Positions 25,367 to 33,696 of a DNA stretch of 39,952 nucleotides are shown here, one piece after another. The translations under genes were made by a program, and so were the position numbers. Each line of letters begins with the position of its first letter. Position 1 is the first letter of the stretch. The notes beneath the pieces are model-generated. The model ran no database searches, was not told where the DNA came from, and saw only the letters and a program-made list of their open reading frames with translations. Origin of the DNA: Methanobacteriota archaeon (GTDB lineage: Archaea > Thermoplasmatota > Thermoplasmata > RBG-16-68-12); assembly GCA_005878525.1 (NCBI GenBank), contig VBMB01000138.1, positions 1 through 39,952 of the forward strand, given 5' to 3'.

Positions 25367-26517
25367 AGTTCCCCGATCTCTTCGCGCGAGATGACGAGTC
25401 GCTGGATCTGCGAGGTCCCTTCCCAGATCTGGAAGATCTTTGCGTCGCGCATCCACTTCTCGACCGGCTCGTCTTTCATGTAGCCCGCGCCGCCGAGGAT
25501 CTGCACCGCGTCCGTCGTGACGTCCATCGCCATGTCGGCCGCGAACAGCTTCGCGATGCTCGCCTCCTTGTTCATCGGCATGCCTTGGTCGAGCATCCAC
25601 GCGGCCCGCCAGGTCAGGAGGCGCGCGGCCTCGATCTTCGTCTTCATGTCCGCGAGCATGAACGCGATCGCCTGCTTCTTCGCGATCGGCGTGCCGAACG
25701 CCTTCCTCTTGCGCGAGTAGTCGAGCGCGTACTCGTAGGCCGCCCGCGCGATCCCGATGGCCCCAGAGGCCACGAGCGGTCGGGAGGACTCGAGCGTCTT
25801 CATCGCCCCGTAGAACGCGGTGCCTTCGTCGGAGCCGAGCAGGTTGTCTTCCGGGATCCGGCAGTCGTCCAAGATGACCTCCGCCGTGTGGCTCGCGCGG
25901 ACGCCCATCTTGTCCTCGACCTTGCCCGCCTTCAGCCCCGGCGTGCCGTGCTCCACGACGAACGCCCGGATGCCGAAATGCGCGCGGCTCTTGTCGAGCG
26001 TCGCGAAGACCACGTGGATGTCCGCGATCCCGCCGTTCGTGATGAAGCGCTTGACGCCGTTCAAGACCCACTCCTCGCCGTCCTTCTTCGCGGTCGTCGA
26101 GATGTTCGCGACGTCGGATCCAGCGTCGGGCTCGGTCAGGCAGAGCGCGCCGAGGCGCGCCTCTTTGCCGGTGAAGCGCGTCAGGAACCGTTTCTTCTGG
26201 TCCTCGGTCCCCATGTGGATGATCGGAAGGTACGCCAGGCCCGCGCCGATCAACCCGGTCGCCATGCCGGCGCAACCCCAGTTCAGCTCTTCGTTGACGA
26301 CCACGTGGGTCAGGGCCGAATCAATGCCTCCACCGCCGTACGCCTCGGGGATGAAGGCCGTGTCGAGGCCGAGCGCATGCGCCTTCTTGATGACGTCCCA
26401 CGGGACCGTGCCTTTCTTGTCGTACTCGAGGGCGACGGGCCGCATCTCGCGTTCCGCGAACTCGTGCGCCGTCTTCTGGAGGAGCCGTTGTTCATCCGTG
26501 AGGTCGAACTCGACCAT
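25363..26517 (-). CDS. Acyl-CoA dehydrogenase
   Basis: 384 aa. LCLTEPDAGSD, KRFITNGGIADIHVVFA, ADMAMDVTTDAVQILGGAGYMKDEPVEKWMRDAKIFQIWEGTSQIQRLVISRE. Confidence 0.96.
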   Translation of the reverse strand: MVEFDLTDEQRLLQKTAHEFAEREMRPVALEYDKKGTVPWDVIKKAHALGLDTAFIPEAYGGGGIDSALTHVVVNEELNWGCAGMATGLIGAGLAYLPIIHMGTEDQKKRFLTRFTGKEARLGALCLTEPDAGSDVANISTTAKKDGEEWVLNGVKRFITNGGIADIHVVFATLDKSRAHFGIRAFVVEHGTPGLKAGKVEDKMGVRASHTAEVILDDCRIPEDNLLGSDEGTAFYGAMKTLESSRPLVASGAIGIARAAYEYALDYSRKRKAFGTPIAKKQAIAFMLADMKTKIEAARLLTWRAAWMLDQGMPMNKEASIAKLFAADMAMDVTTDAVQILGGAGYMKDEPVEKWMRDAKIFQIWEGTSQIQRLVISREEIGEL

Positions 26518-26559
26518 CGTCTCCGCTCCGCCGCGCTCACGGGACGATGAGCCCCGCGA

Positions 26560-26567
26560 TATTTAAT
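26560..26567. promoter_or_regulatory. TATA box candidate between divergent acyl-CoA dehydrogenase and epimerase genes
   Basis: TATTTAAT, near-symmetric (ATATTTAAT / ATTAAATAT), about 27 bp before the GTG at 26591 and about 46 bp from 26517. Confidence 0.5.
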
Positions 26568-26590
26568 CTCTTGATAGACATGACCCGCGC

Positions 26591-27538
26591 GTGCGCGTGC
26601 TCGTGGCGGGCGCGAGCGGCGTCCTGGGACGCCGAATCGTTCGGCAGCTCGTCGCGCGCAACCACACGGTCGTGGGGCTCGCCCGGAGCGGAACCGCGGA
26701 AGCGACCGTGCGGTCGCTCGGAGGCGAACCGCGACGGGCCGACCTGTTCGATGCGGACGCCGTCGCGCAGGCGGCCAAGGGATGCGACATTATCATCCGA
26801 GCCGCGACCGCGATTCCGACGAAAGTTCGCACCGGGCCGAAAGATTGGGCGGTGAACGATCGGATCCGTCAGGAAGGGACGCGCTCGCTCGTCACGGCCG
26901 CTGCCCGCGTCGGGGCTCGGGCGTTTCTGCAAGAGAGCGTCGTCTGGGCCGTGGGGACGCTCGACGGAAGACCGTTCGACGAGGACGCGCCGCCGGCCAA
27001 CGATCCGGTCCTCGCCTCGGCGTTGGACGGCGAGCACATCGCCCGGGAGGCGGGCTCGGCCGACGGGTTCGACACCCTGGCTCTGCGCTGCGGCGGATTC
27101 TATTCCGCGGACGGCTGGCATACGAGGATCCTGGCGGAGTCCATCGTGAAAGGACGCCCGGTGCTGATCGGACGCCAGAGCCCCGTGTGGTCGCTGATCC
27201 ACTCGAACGACGCCGCCGGCGCCTTCGTCACGGCCGCGGAAGCGCCGAGGACCGGTGTGTGGCACATCGTCGACGATCGGCCGGTCCCATTGGCCGAGTT
27301 CCTGGGGGAGATCGCGAAGCGACTCGATGCCCGCCCGCCCCGCCGAATGCCGCGGTGGCTCGCGCGGATGTTCCTGGGCCGATACGGGACCCGGATCCTG
27401 AGTTCCTCGTTTGCGACGTCGAACGCCCGGTTCCGGCGCGATTTTGGCTGGCGGCCTTCCTTTCCCACGTACGCGGAAGGCCTTGAAGAGGTCGTGACCT
27501 CGTGGCGGGCCGAGGGCTTTCCGACGCGGGGGTCGTGA
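26591..27538 (+). CDS. NAD-dependent epimerase/dehydratase (extended SDR)
   Basis: 315 aa. VLVAGASGVLGRRIVRQLVARNHTVVGLAR Rossmann motif and SDR-like body. GTG start. Confidence 0.9.
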   Translation: MRVLVAGASGVLGRRIVRQLVARNHTVVGLARSGTAEATVRSLGGEPRRADLFDADAVAQAAKGCDIIIRAATAIPTKVRTGPKDWAVNDRIRQEGTRSLVTAAARVGARAFLQESVVWAVGTLDGRPFDEDAPPANDPVLASALDGEHIAREAGSADGFDTLALRCGGFYSADGWHTRILAESIVKGRPVLIGRQSPVWSLIHSNDAAGAFVTAAEAPRTGVWHIVDDRPVPLAEFLGEIAKRLDARPPRRMPRWLARMFLGRYGTRILSSSFATSNARFRRDFGWRPSFPTYAEGLEEVVTSWRAEGFPTRGS

Positions 27539-27541
27539 GGA

Positions 27542-27964
27542 ATGGAACGTCTCGATCGGTACCTCATCGGTGTCGTGCTAGCCCATTTCGTCGTGAACTT
27601 AGTGCACGCGACCGCCCATTTCGGCCTTCAGGTTCTGCCTGCCGGTCTCAATCTCGTCTTCATCCTCGGGGTCATCCTGATCGGGCCGATCGTCGCCCTC
27701 GTCATCTTGCGATTCAACCCACCGCTCGCGGCGGCGCTCATCGCGGTCCTCATGGGCGCCTCCTTCGTGTACGGGCTCGTGAGCCACTTTGTCGTCCCCG
27801 GCCCCGACAACGTCACGTTCATCGGGTCGCAAACCTGGACGGTCTTGTTCGTGGCGACCGCCTTCCTGCTCGGCGTCCTCGAACTGGGGGGCCTTCTGGT
27901 CGCCGTGATCGCGTTCTGGGCGGCGGCTAGAACTCCTTCGGAACCTGTTGCGCGAGTTGGGTGA
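27542..27964 (+). CDS. Small integral membrane protein, unknown function
   Basis: 140 aa, 4 TM, His-rich first helix HFVVNLVHATAHFG. 3 bp downstream of the epimerase gene. Confidence 0.75.
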   Translation: MERLDRYLIGVVLAHFVVNLVHATAHFGLQVLPAGLNLVFILGVILIGPIVALVILRFNPPLAAALIAVLMGASFVYGLVSHFVVPGPDNVTFIGSQTWTVLFVATAFLLGVLELGGLLVAVIAFWAAARTPSEPVARVG

Positions 27965-28304
27965 TGCGGCTCAGCGGGCCCATGAGGGCCATGACCTTCG
28001 GCATCGAGCCTCGGAATCGGATTTTCCCGCCGAGCACGAGTCCTTGGAAGTCCTTCTCCCCTTTCCCGAGTTGCGTCCAGGCCTCGTAGGTCCCTTCGAA
28101 CTTGAAGTCCGCGGGGACGTCGGGCGCGACGTCGTGGACCGCGACCCGGCCCCCCTGAATGTCGAGGAGGAACGACGCGCTGCGGTCCGTGCAGGTGAGG
28201 ACGATCTTCGCGGCGATCGCTCCAGCTTTCTTTCCCCATTCCGGGTCCGCATTCAGGCGACCTGCGAGTTCGTCGAAGAATGCCTTCGTGAAGTATCGGA
28301 CCAT
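27927..28304 (-). CDS. SCP2 sterol-transfer-family protein
   Basis: 125 aa from MVRYFTKAFFDELAGRLNADPEWGKKA. C-terminal FKFEGTYEAWTQLGKGEKDFQGLVLGGKIRFRGSMPKVMALMGPLSRI is typical of SCP2 domains. Confidence 0.85.
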   Translation of the reverse strand: MVRYFTKAFFDELAGRLNADPEWGKKAGAIAAKIVLTCTDRSASFLLDIQGGRVAVHDVAPDVPADFKFEGTYEAWTQLGKGEKDFQGLVLGGKIRFRGSMPKVMALMGPLSRITQLAQQVPKEF

Positions 28305-28415
28305 GGACGCCCCTTTGCGGCCCCGAAGCAGGCGGACACGAAAAAGCCTCGGTTGGTGTGCGGGTCTCAATCGAGACGGGAAAGGTTTTACGGACCGCGG
28401 TCTCTGCGCGGCCGC

Positions 28416-28500
28416 GCGTGGGTAGCCAAGCCCGGTCAAAGGCGAGGGACTCAAGATCCCTTCCCGAAGGGGTTCCCAGGTTCGAATCCTGGCCCACGCA
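28416..28500 (+). tRNA. tRNA-Leu (anticodon CAA), 85 nt, no encoded CCA
   Basis: Acceptor GCGTGGG/CCCACGC plus discriminator A; anticodon loop ctCAAga within aggga/tccct stem; long variable arm; T-arm ccaggTTCGAATcctgg. TATA-like ggtttta about 29 bp upstream. Confidence 0.95.
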
Positions 28501-28753
28501 TCGGATTCGCTCCGTTCTGCGGGTGAGTCGGACCGACACTCACCCCGGCCGCGGGTTGCATCGCGCGAGTCGACTCCTCTCGCGGTCCCGCGCGTTCCGA
28601 CTGCAGATCTTGAAACGCGTCGAAGTTCCGAGCAAAAGGCCAAGCTCTTCACGTGTACGAGGGACACACAATAACCTGAACATCGGTTCGTGAGAACGAG
28701 GACGCAAGACATAAGAAAGCGTCGCCGCCATCGCCCGGCCCCCAGGTGGGAAC

Positions 28754-30049
28754 ATGAAACAGGTGATGGAGCCCCAGAACCGCCCCCAGCGGCGATCGCC
28801 GCTGGCGATGAAGTGCACCGTCAATCGCGCGAATCTGAAGCCGAATGCGGGCACCTCCGTGTACATTGCCGTGGACCTGACCCCGTCCGCCGCCGTCATC
28901 GCGGGGCGCGTCCGAAGCATCTCCCTCGCGATCGATTCGAGCGGTTCGATGGACGGCGAGAAGATCGAACAGGCGAAAGCCGCGGCGCTCGCTCTCATCA
29001 AACAGCTTCGCCCGACCGACCAGATAGCGATCGTGTCATTCTCGGACACCGTCACGGTCCAGCTGCCCATGACGCAAGTCGGGAACTCCCGAGAGGTCGC
29101 GGCGGCCGTGAAGGCCATCTCGGTCAGCGGCCTCACCGCGATGTACGACGGGCTGGATTCCGCCTTCAACCAGGCGCGCCGGGCCTCTCAGGAACCCGGG
29201 ACCGTGAATCGGGTCCTGCTCCTGACCGACGGCAATCCCACCGTCGGCAAGACGATCGGCTCGGAGTTCGTGACCCTCGCACAGCGGATTCGCGAATCCG
29301 GCATCACGATCACCGCGATCGGGATTGGAACCGACTACAACGAGCAATTGCTGGAGAAGATTGCTGAATCCGGCGGGGGGCTGTGGCACCACATCGTGGA
29401 TGCAAGAGCCAACCTCCCCCAGATTTTCCAGGACCAAGCGGCCCAGATGGCGGGCACCGTCGTCTCGAATCCCGAGTTGAAAGTCTCAATCATGCCCGGG
29501 TCGGAGCTGGCCGATGCCTATACCGTCAAGCCGGTCCTAAACCGACTGCCTCGACCTCGGTTCGACGGAGCCGCCTATGCGGTTCCGCTACGAGACCTGA
29601 TCGCGGGTGAAGAGCAGACGCTCGTGTTCCGAATTGGCGTCCCGTCGAAGCCCGCGGGGAAGGCGACGCTGATTCGCTTCTCTTTGGTCGAAGTGATGCA
29701 AGACGTCGAAGTGAATTTCACCGACGACCCGAGGCTGTCGAACGCCGAGACAAACCCGTACCCACGCACTCTGCTGAGCTCGGCGGAGGCGACCGTCCTT
29801 ATGCAGCGGGCGGTGCAGTCGAGGGATGCGACGGCGCTCCAGAAGGCGGAGACGATCATGCGGTCCATGGCGACGGATGCCGGCGCGGCGACCGCGATTC
29901 GCGCGAACCCCACCCTGAGCGACGTCGCGACGACGATGCGGGATGCCCAGGCGACGGTCGCACGGAGCGGGCTCCAGCTCAGCGACGCCGCGAAGAAGGA
30001 CTTCCTGCAATCGACGACGATCATCGGGAAGAAGAAACCGAAGCGGTGA
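28754..30049 (+). CDS. VWA-domain protein (phosphosignalling operon)
   Basis: 431 aa. MIDAS LAIDSSGSMDGEKIEQAK, GLTAMYDGLDSAF, LLLTDGNPT. Confidence 0.92.
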   Translation: MKQVMEPQNRPQRRSPLAMKCTVNRANLKPNAGTSVYIAVDLTPSAAVIAGRVRSISLAIDSSGSMDGEKIEQAKAAALALIKQLRPTDQIAIVSFSDTVTVQLPMTQVGNSREVAAAVKAISVSGLTAMYDGLDSAFNQARRASQEPGTVNRVLLLTDGNPTVGKTIGSEFVTLAQRIRESGITITAIGIGTDYNEQLLEKIAESGGGLWHHIVDARANLPQIFQDQAAQMAGTVVSNPELKVSIMPGSELADAYTVKPVLNRLPRPRFDGAAYAVPLRDLIAGEEQTLVFRIGVPSKPAGKATLIRFSLVEVMQDVEVNFTDDPRLSNAETNPYPRTLLSSAEATVLMQRAVQSRDATALQKAETIMRSMATDAGAATAIRANPTLSDVATTMRDAQATVARSGLQLSDAAKKDFLQSTTIIGKKKPKR

Positions 30050-30729
30050 TGAACGTGACGAAGTGTTCTGCGTGCGGAAGCGAGAACAGGCAAGACGCAC
30101 GATTCTGCGACGCGTGCGGCGCGAAGATTGAACCCGAAGCCGAAACGTCGGAATTGAAGCTCGCCCCGATGCCGGCCGAGGACGAGGGCTCGATCGCTCC
30201 GACGAACGAGGACGAAAGCCTCGTCGATTCGATGTTTGGCCCGGAAGCGGGCGGGCTCGAACCCACGGGTGAACCGGAGCCCTCCGCCGATGCGATGGAA
30301 CCGGAGGGCGAAAGTTCCCCCGACCTCGCAGACGTCGAGGACGAAGGCCCGGCCGAGGCCACGGAGCCCGAGGAAGAGCTCCCGGCCCCGCTGCCCAAGG
30401 CGGGTTACCTCGTGTTTCCCGACAACACGGAGCAGCCGATTCCCCCGTCCCAGTGGTTGATTGGCCGCACGGACTTGGCGAAATACCTCCCCGACCCGAA
30501 ACAGGCGAACGAGATTTCGCGAGGGCATCTCACGGTCTTCCAGGAAGGCGATCGGTTCTTCGTCGAAGACGGGACGACGATGGTGCAACGGAAGGCCAGC
30601 ACGAACAAGACCTGGCTGGTCCGAGGCAGCTCCCGAATCCTGGTCACCGGGACGGGCCGCACCGAGCTCCAGCACGACGATGAGATTGACGTCGCGGAAT
30701 TGGTCACGCTGCAGTTCGTGGTGAGATAG
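30049..30729 (+). CDS. Zinc-ribbon plus FHA-domain protein
   Basis: N-terminal KCSACGSENRQDARFCDACGAKI, acidic linker, then FHA-like WLIGRTDLAKYLPDPKQANEISRGHLTVFQEGDRFFVED. Start overlaps upstream stop (GTGATGA). Confidence 0.88.
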   Translation: MNVTKCSACGSENRQDARFCDACGAKIEPEAETSELKLAPMPAEDEGSIAPTNEDESLVDSMFGPEAGGLEPTGEPEPSADAMEPEGESSPDLADVEDEGPAEATEPEEELPAPLPKAGYLVFPDNTEQPIPPSQWLIGRTDLAKYLPDPKQANEISRGHLTVFQEGDRFFVEDGTTMVQRKASTNKTWLVRGSSRILVTGTGRTELQHDDEIDVAELVTLQFVVR

Positions 30730-30742
30730 GCCTGCGAACGGT

Positions 30743-31954
30743 ATGACCCTCTCCCTTCCCTGCACCTTGAAAGGTCGGAAGGGTCGCTACGAAGTCGTCT
30801 CCAAGTTGACGGAAGGAGGGATGTCGACCATTTATCTCGGCAAGTCCAAGCGCGGTCAATCCGTCATCGTGAAAGAAGCGAGCGGGGTCGATCTCGCCCA
30901 ATCCGAGGAACGACTTCGGATCGAAGCCGAGATCCTACGCACGCTCAGCTCGCCCGGCCATCCGAGGGTCGTCCGATATCTGGACGTGGGCAGCAACCTC
31001 GGACCGTTCTGTCTCGTGGAGGAACAACTCGAAGGCGAGACGGTGGCGGAGTTGTACAAGGATAAGCCAGCCGATGCGGCGACGGCTACTCGACACATCA
31101 TCCAGCTCCTCGAGGCGCTCTCGTACCTCCACGGGCGGAACGTGATCCACCGGGACGTGAAGCCGAAGAACATCATCCTCGACGCCCGCCGAGAGGTCGT
31201 CCTCATCGACTTCGGAGCGGCGAAGAAGGAGTTCCACCAGTTCACCGGGTCCGGAACCGTCATCTACACACCGGGCTGGGGAGCCCCTGAGCAGAACCTG
31301 GGAGAGGCGACTCCGGCGAGCGATCTGTACAGCGTGGGCGCGGTGCTCTTCTTCCTCCTCACCGCCAAGGACCCCCAAGCTTCGATGAAACAGCTCGCGG
31401 CCGGTAAATCCGAACTCTTCCGATCCCCCCGCGACCTCGAACCCAGCGTCCCCCGGGAGCTCTCGGAAGTCGTGACGCGGGCCATGTCGTTCGATCCGAA
31501 GGAACGGTTCCCTACGGCCCAGGACATGGCGCAAGCGATGTCCGGCGGATCGGGGGAGTCGCTCGAGTTTCCGCACCTCGTGGTGCTAGGAAAGAAGTGC
31601 AAGGTCAAGCGGGAGATGGAGATCGGCCGGGACCACAAATCCTGCGACCAGAGTTGCACGAAGAGAGGCTTCGGGCACCCTCCCGAGATCGGCATCCTCG
31701 ATGCGGAACGGTACCTGTCGAAGCATCACGCCCGGATTCTGAAGGATGGGAAAGGCCGCTGCTGGATTGAAGACCTGGGGAGCTTGAACGGCACGGCGAT
31801 GTCCCACGACGGCGGGAGAACCTATCGACAGATCCCGGGATTCAAACGCGAAAAGCTGACCGACGGCGATGTCGTCGCCCTCGTGTACAAGCCGGGGCGC
31901 GGGCCGTACATGACGATCGCATTCAAAGGTGGCCGACGACGCGGGGGCCGGTGA
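30743..31954 (+). CDS. Ser/Thr protein kinase with C-terminal FHA domain
   Basis: 403 aa. LTEGGMSTIYLGK, VIHRDVKPKNIIL, LIDFGAAK, GWGAPEQ, then EIGRD...YLSKHHARILKD...WIEDLGSLNGT. Confidence 0.95.
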   Translation: MTLSLPCTLKGRKGRYEVVSKLTEGGMSTIYLGKSKRGQSVIVKEASGVDLAQSEERLRIEAEILRTLSSPGHPRVVRYLDVGSNLGPFCLVEEQLEGETVAELYKDKPADAATATRHIIQLLEALSYLHGRNVIHRDVKPKNIILDARREVVLIDFGAAKKEFHQFTGSGTVIYTPGWGAPEQNLGEATPASDLYSVGAVLFFLLTAKDPQASMKQLAAGKSELFRSPRDLEPSVPRELSEVVTRAMSFDPKERFPTAQDMAQAMSGGSGESLEFPHLVVLGKKCKVKREMEIGRDHKSCDQSCTKRGFGHPPEIGILDAERYLSKHHARILKDGKGRCWIEDLGSLNGTAMSHDGGRTYRQIPGFKREKLTDGDVVALVYKPGRGPYMTIAFKGGRRRGGR

Positions 31955-32802
31955 CGTTGACGCGAAATGCCAATGACAAAGGAGTGTCCGCCAGGATGTC
32001 CGATACGATCATCCGCTCCCCCCGGGGGGAAGTGGGGTTTGCCTCGAACGTAGGGAGGGTCCGACCGGTCGATGAAGACAGCATCCTCGCGGTCGAGCTG
32101 CGGATGGCGTTCCTGTCCGAACCCCGAACCCGGCTGCTCCTGATGGTCGCGGACGGGATGGGAGGACACAATCGCGGGGAGGTGGCGAGCCGGATTGCGA
32201 TCCAGACGGTCGCACGCACGCTCCTCCCGCTGTTGACGAGCGAAGAGGACATCCCGCGAGCCACGTACTACCGGGACCTCGGAGCCGCCGTCGCCCGCGC
32301 GAATCAGGCGATTCTCGCGGAGGCCGAACGGCATCCGGAGTGCCAGGGGATGGGCACGACCTTGAGCCTCGCCGTCGCCGATGGTCGCAGCCTTCATGTG
32401 GCGAATGCGGGTGACTCCCGCGTCTACATTGTCAATGCACGAGAGATTTTCCAGGTGACCCGGGACCATTCCCTCGTTCAGGAGATGGTCGATCGCGGGG
32501 AGCTCTTGCCCGAGGAAGCGAAGCACCATCCGAGGAAAAACGTGATCACGATGGCCCTCGGAGTCTACGAGGAGGTGACGCCAGACATCGGATGCCTCAC
32601 CATGGAGCCCGGTGACAGCGTCTTGCTGTGCTGCGACGGCCTCATCAATCACGTGGAAGACGAGGACATTCATCGCGTCGTCGTCGAAACGAGCGATCCC
32701 CAAAAGGCCTGCGAGATCCTTGTCGCGTTGGCGAACAGGGGAGGCGGAACGGACAATATCTCGGTCATCATCGCGCGCGCCCCACCGACCTCCACGACGT
32801 GA
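31951..32802 (+). CDS. PP2C-family Ser/Thr protein phosphatase
   Basis: 283 aa. SNVGRVRPVDEDSILAVE, LLMVADGMGGHNRGEVAS, VANAGDSRVYIV, VLLCCDGLINHVEDEDI, GGGTDNISVII. GTGA overlap with the kinase stop. Confidence 0.94.
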   Translation: MTLTRNANDKGVSARMSDTIIRSPRGEVGFASNVGRVRPVDEDSILAVELRMAFLSEPRTRLLLMVADGMGGHNRGEVASRIAIQTVARTLLPLLTSEEDIPRATYYRDLGAAVARANQAILAEAERHPECQGMGTTLSLAVADGRSLHVANAGDSRVYIVNAREIFQVTRDHSLVQEMVDRGELLPEEAKHHPRKNVITMALGVYEEVTPDIGCLTMEPGDSVLLCCDGLINHVEDEDIHRVVVETSDPQKACEILVALANRGGGTDNISVIIARAPPTSTT

Positions 32803-32972
32803 GCAAGATGTTCGACCTGCGGAACGGACCCGGAAGAATGCTCTCGCCTGGAGAGCCGAAGGCTTCCGAAATCGCGGAAGCCGAATGGTCCACCGGAGGC
32901 GCCGCGGCACGTCTCGCACGGGAGGATGTGTCGATCAAGAGCGGAATGAGCGACCAGGAGACGGACCCGTGA
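32799..32972 (+). CDS. Small ORF coupled to both neighbours in the phosphosignalling operon
   Basis: 57 aa (GTG start) MSKMFDLRNGPGRMLSPGEPKASEIAEAEWSTGGAAARLAREDVSIKSGMSDQETDP. GTGA overlap with PP2C stop (32799-32802) and with next gene start (32969-32972). Confidence 0.55.
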   Translation: MSKMFDLRNGPGRMLSPGEPKASEIAEAEWSTGGAAARLAREDVSIKSGMSDQETDP

Positions 32973-33613
32973 AACGCACCTACTTCCTCGTCGCCATCGC
33001 CTGCCTGCAAATTCTCCTCGGCTCGATCACCCTGATCGGCGCGGCCCAGCCGGTACGGATGGCCCAAAATGCCCTCGTCCCCACCGGGCAGGTCTACCTC
33101 TTCGAATTTGGCATCCTGGGGACGGGGCGGCTGAGCGGAAATCTCTCGGAACTTCAGGGCCGGTCCTTTGACCTCTTCGTGTTCGATGACGCCGGCTACG
33201 CGTCGTTTCGCAGCGGCTCCAATTCGGTGGCTCCCCTCTTCGAGCAGAGCGGAACGAGTATCGTGTTCACCATGAATCTGACGGGCTCGGGTCAGTATCA
33301 CGTGGTCGCCGTCGATGTCCCACAGCGGCGCGAACTCCAGATCCAACTTGAATTCGTCGTCGTGGGCCTGAAGACCGGGGAAACGGTCGTTGCATTGATT
33401 GTGCTCGTCGGCGGGTTGGCACTCGTCGGGGCCACGCTCATGTTGAGCGTTTGGTCATGGCGGCGAGGTCCTCGGACGCCCGCGCCGGCTCCCGCGCCGG
33501 ACCCGCCATCGGATCCGTTCCCCGATCCGCCCCTGGATCCCCTCCCTGATCCGTCCCCCGACCCGCAGGAAGCCGCCCAGGACCCGCCCGACGACAATAC
33601 ACGAATCTACTGA
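32969..33613 (+). CDS. Two-TM exported/membrane protein with Pro-Asp-rich C-terminal tail
   Basis: GTG start gives MKRTYFLVAIACLQILLGSITLIGAA..., extracytoplasmic domain, second TM (VVALIVLVGGLALVGATLMLSVW), tail PDPPSDPFPDPPLDPLPDPSPDP. Confidence 0.8.
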   Translation: MKRTYFLVAIACLQILLGSITLIGAAQPVRMAQNALVPTGQVYLFEFGILGTGRLSGNLSELQGRSFDLFVFDDAGYASFRSGSNSVAPLFEQSGTSIVFTMNLTGSGQYHVVAVDVPQRRELQIQLEFVVVGLKTGETVVALIVLVGGLALVGATLMLSVWSWRRGPRTPAPAPAPDPPSDPFPDPPLDPLPDPSPDPQEAAQDPPDDNTRIY

Positions 33614-33650
33614 ACCGTCCCGTGAGAGGGACTCGGCCTGAGGGTGGGGA

Positions 33651-33673
33651 CGTCGGAGCCTCGAATTCCGACG
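33651..33673. terminator. Hairpin between convergent genes (bidirectional terminator candidate)
   Basis: CGTCGGA-gcctcgaat-TCCGACG, 7-bp perfect arms and 9-nt loop, with a partially complementary ggggac/gattcccc extension. Confidence 0.4.
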
Positions 33674-33696
33674 ATTCCCCCTGGTTTCCGGAACGA

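Noticed and set aside
25585-26550. 321-aa plus-strand ORF
   Set aside because: Antisense to acyl-CoA dehydrogenase; shadow ORF.
28305-28712. N-terminal extension of the SCP2 ORF
   Set aside because: It would read antisense through the tRNA-Leu; the SCP2 domain starts naturally at 28304.
33478-33598. Degenerate gatcc/ccgat DNA repeat, checked as possible CRISPR or tandem repeat element
   Set aside because: It encodes the in-frame Asp-Pro tail of the membrane protein; irregular unit, no spacers.
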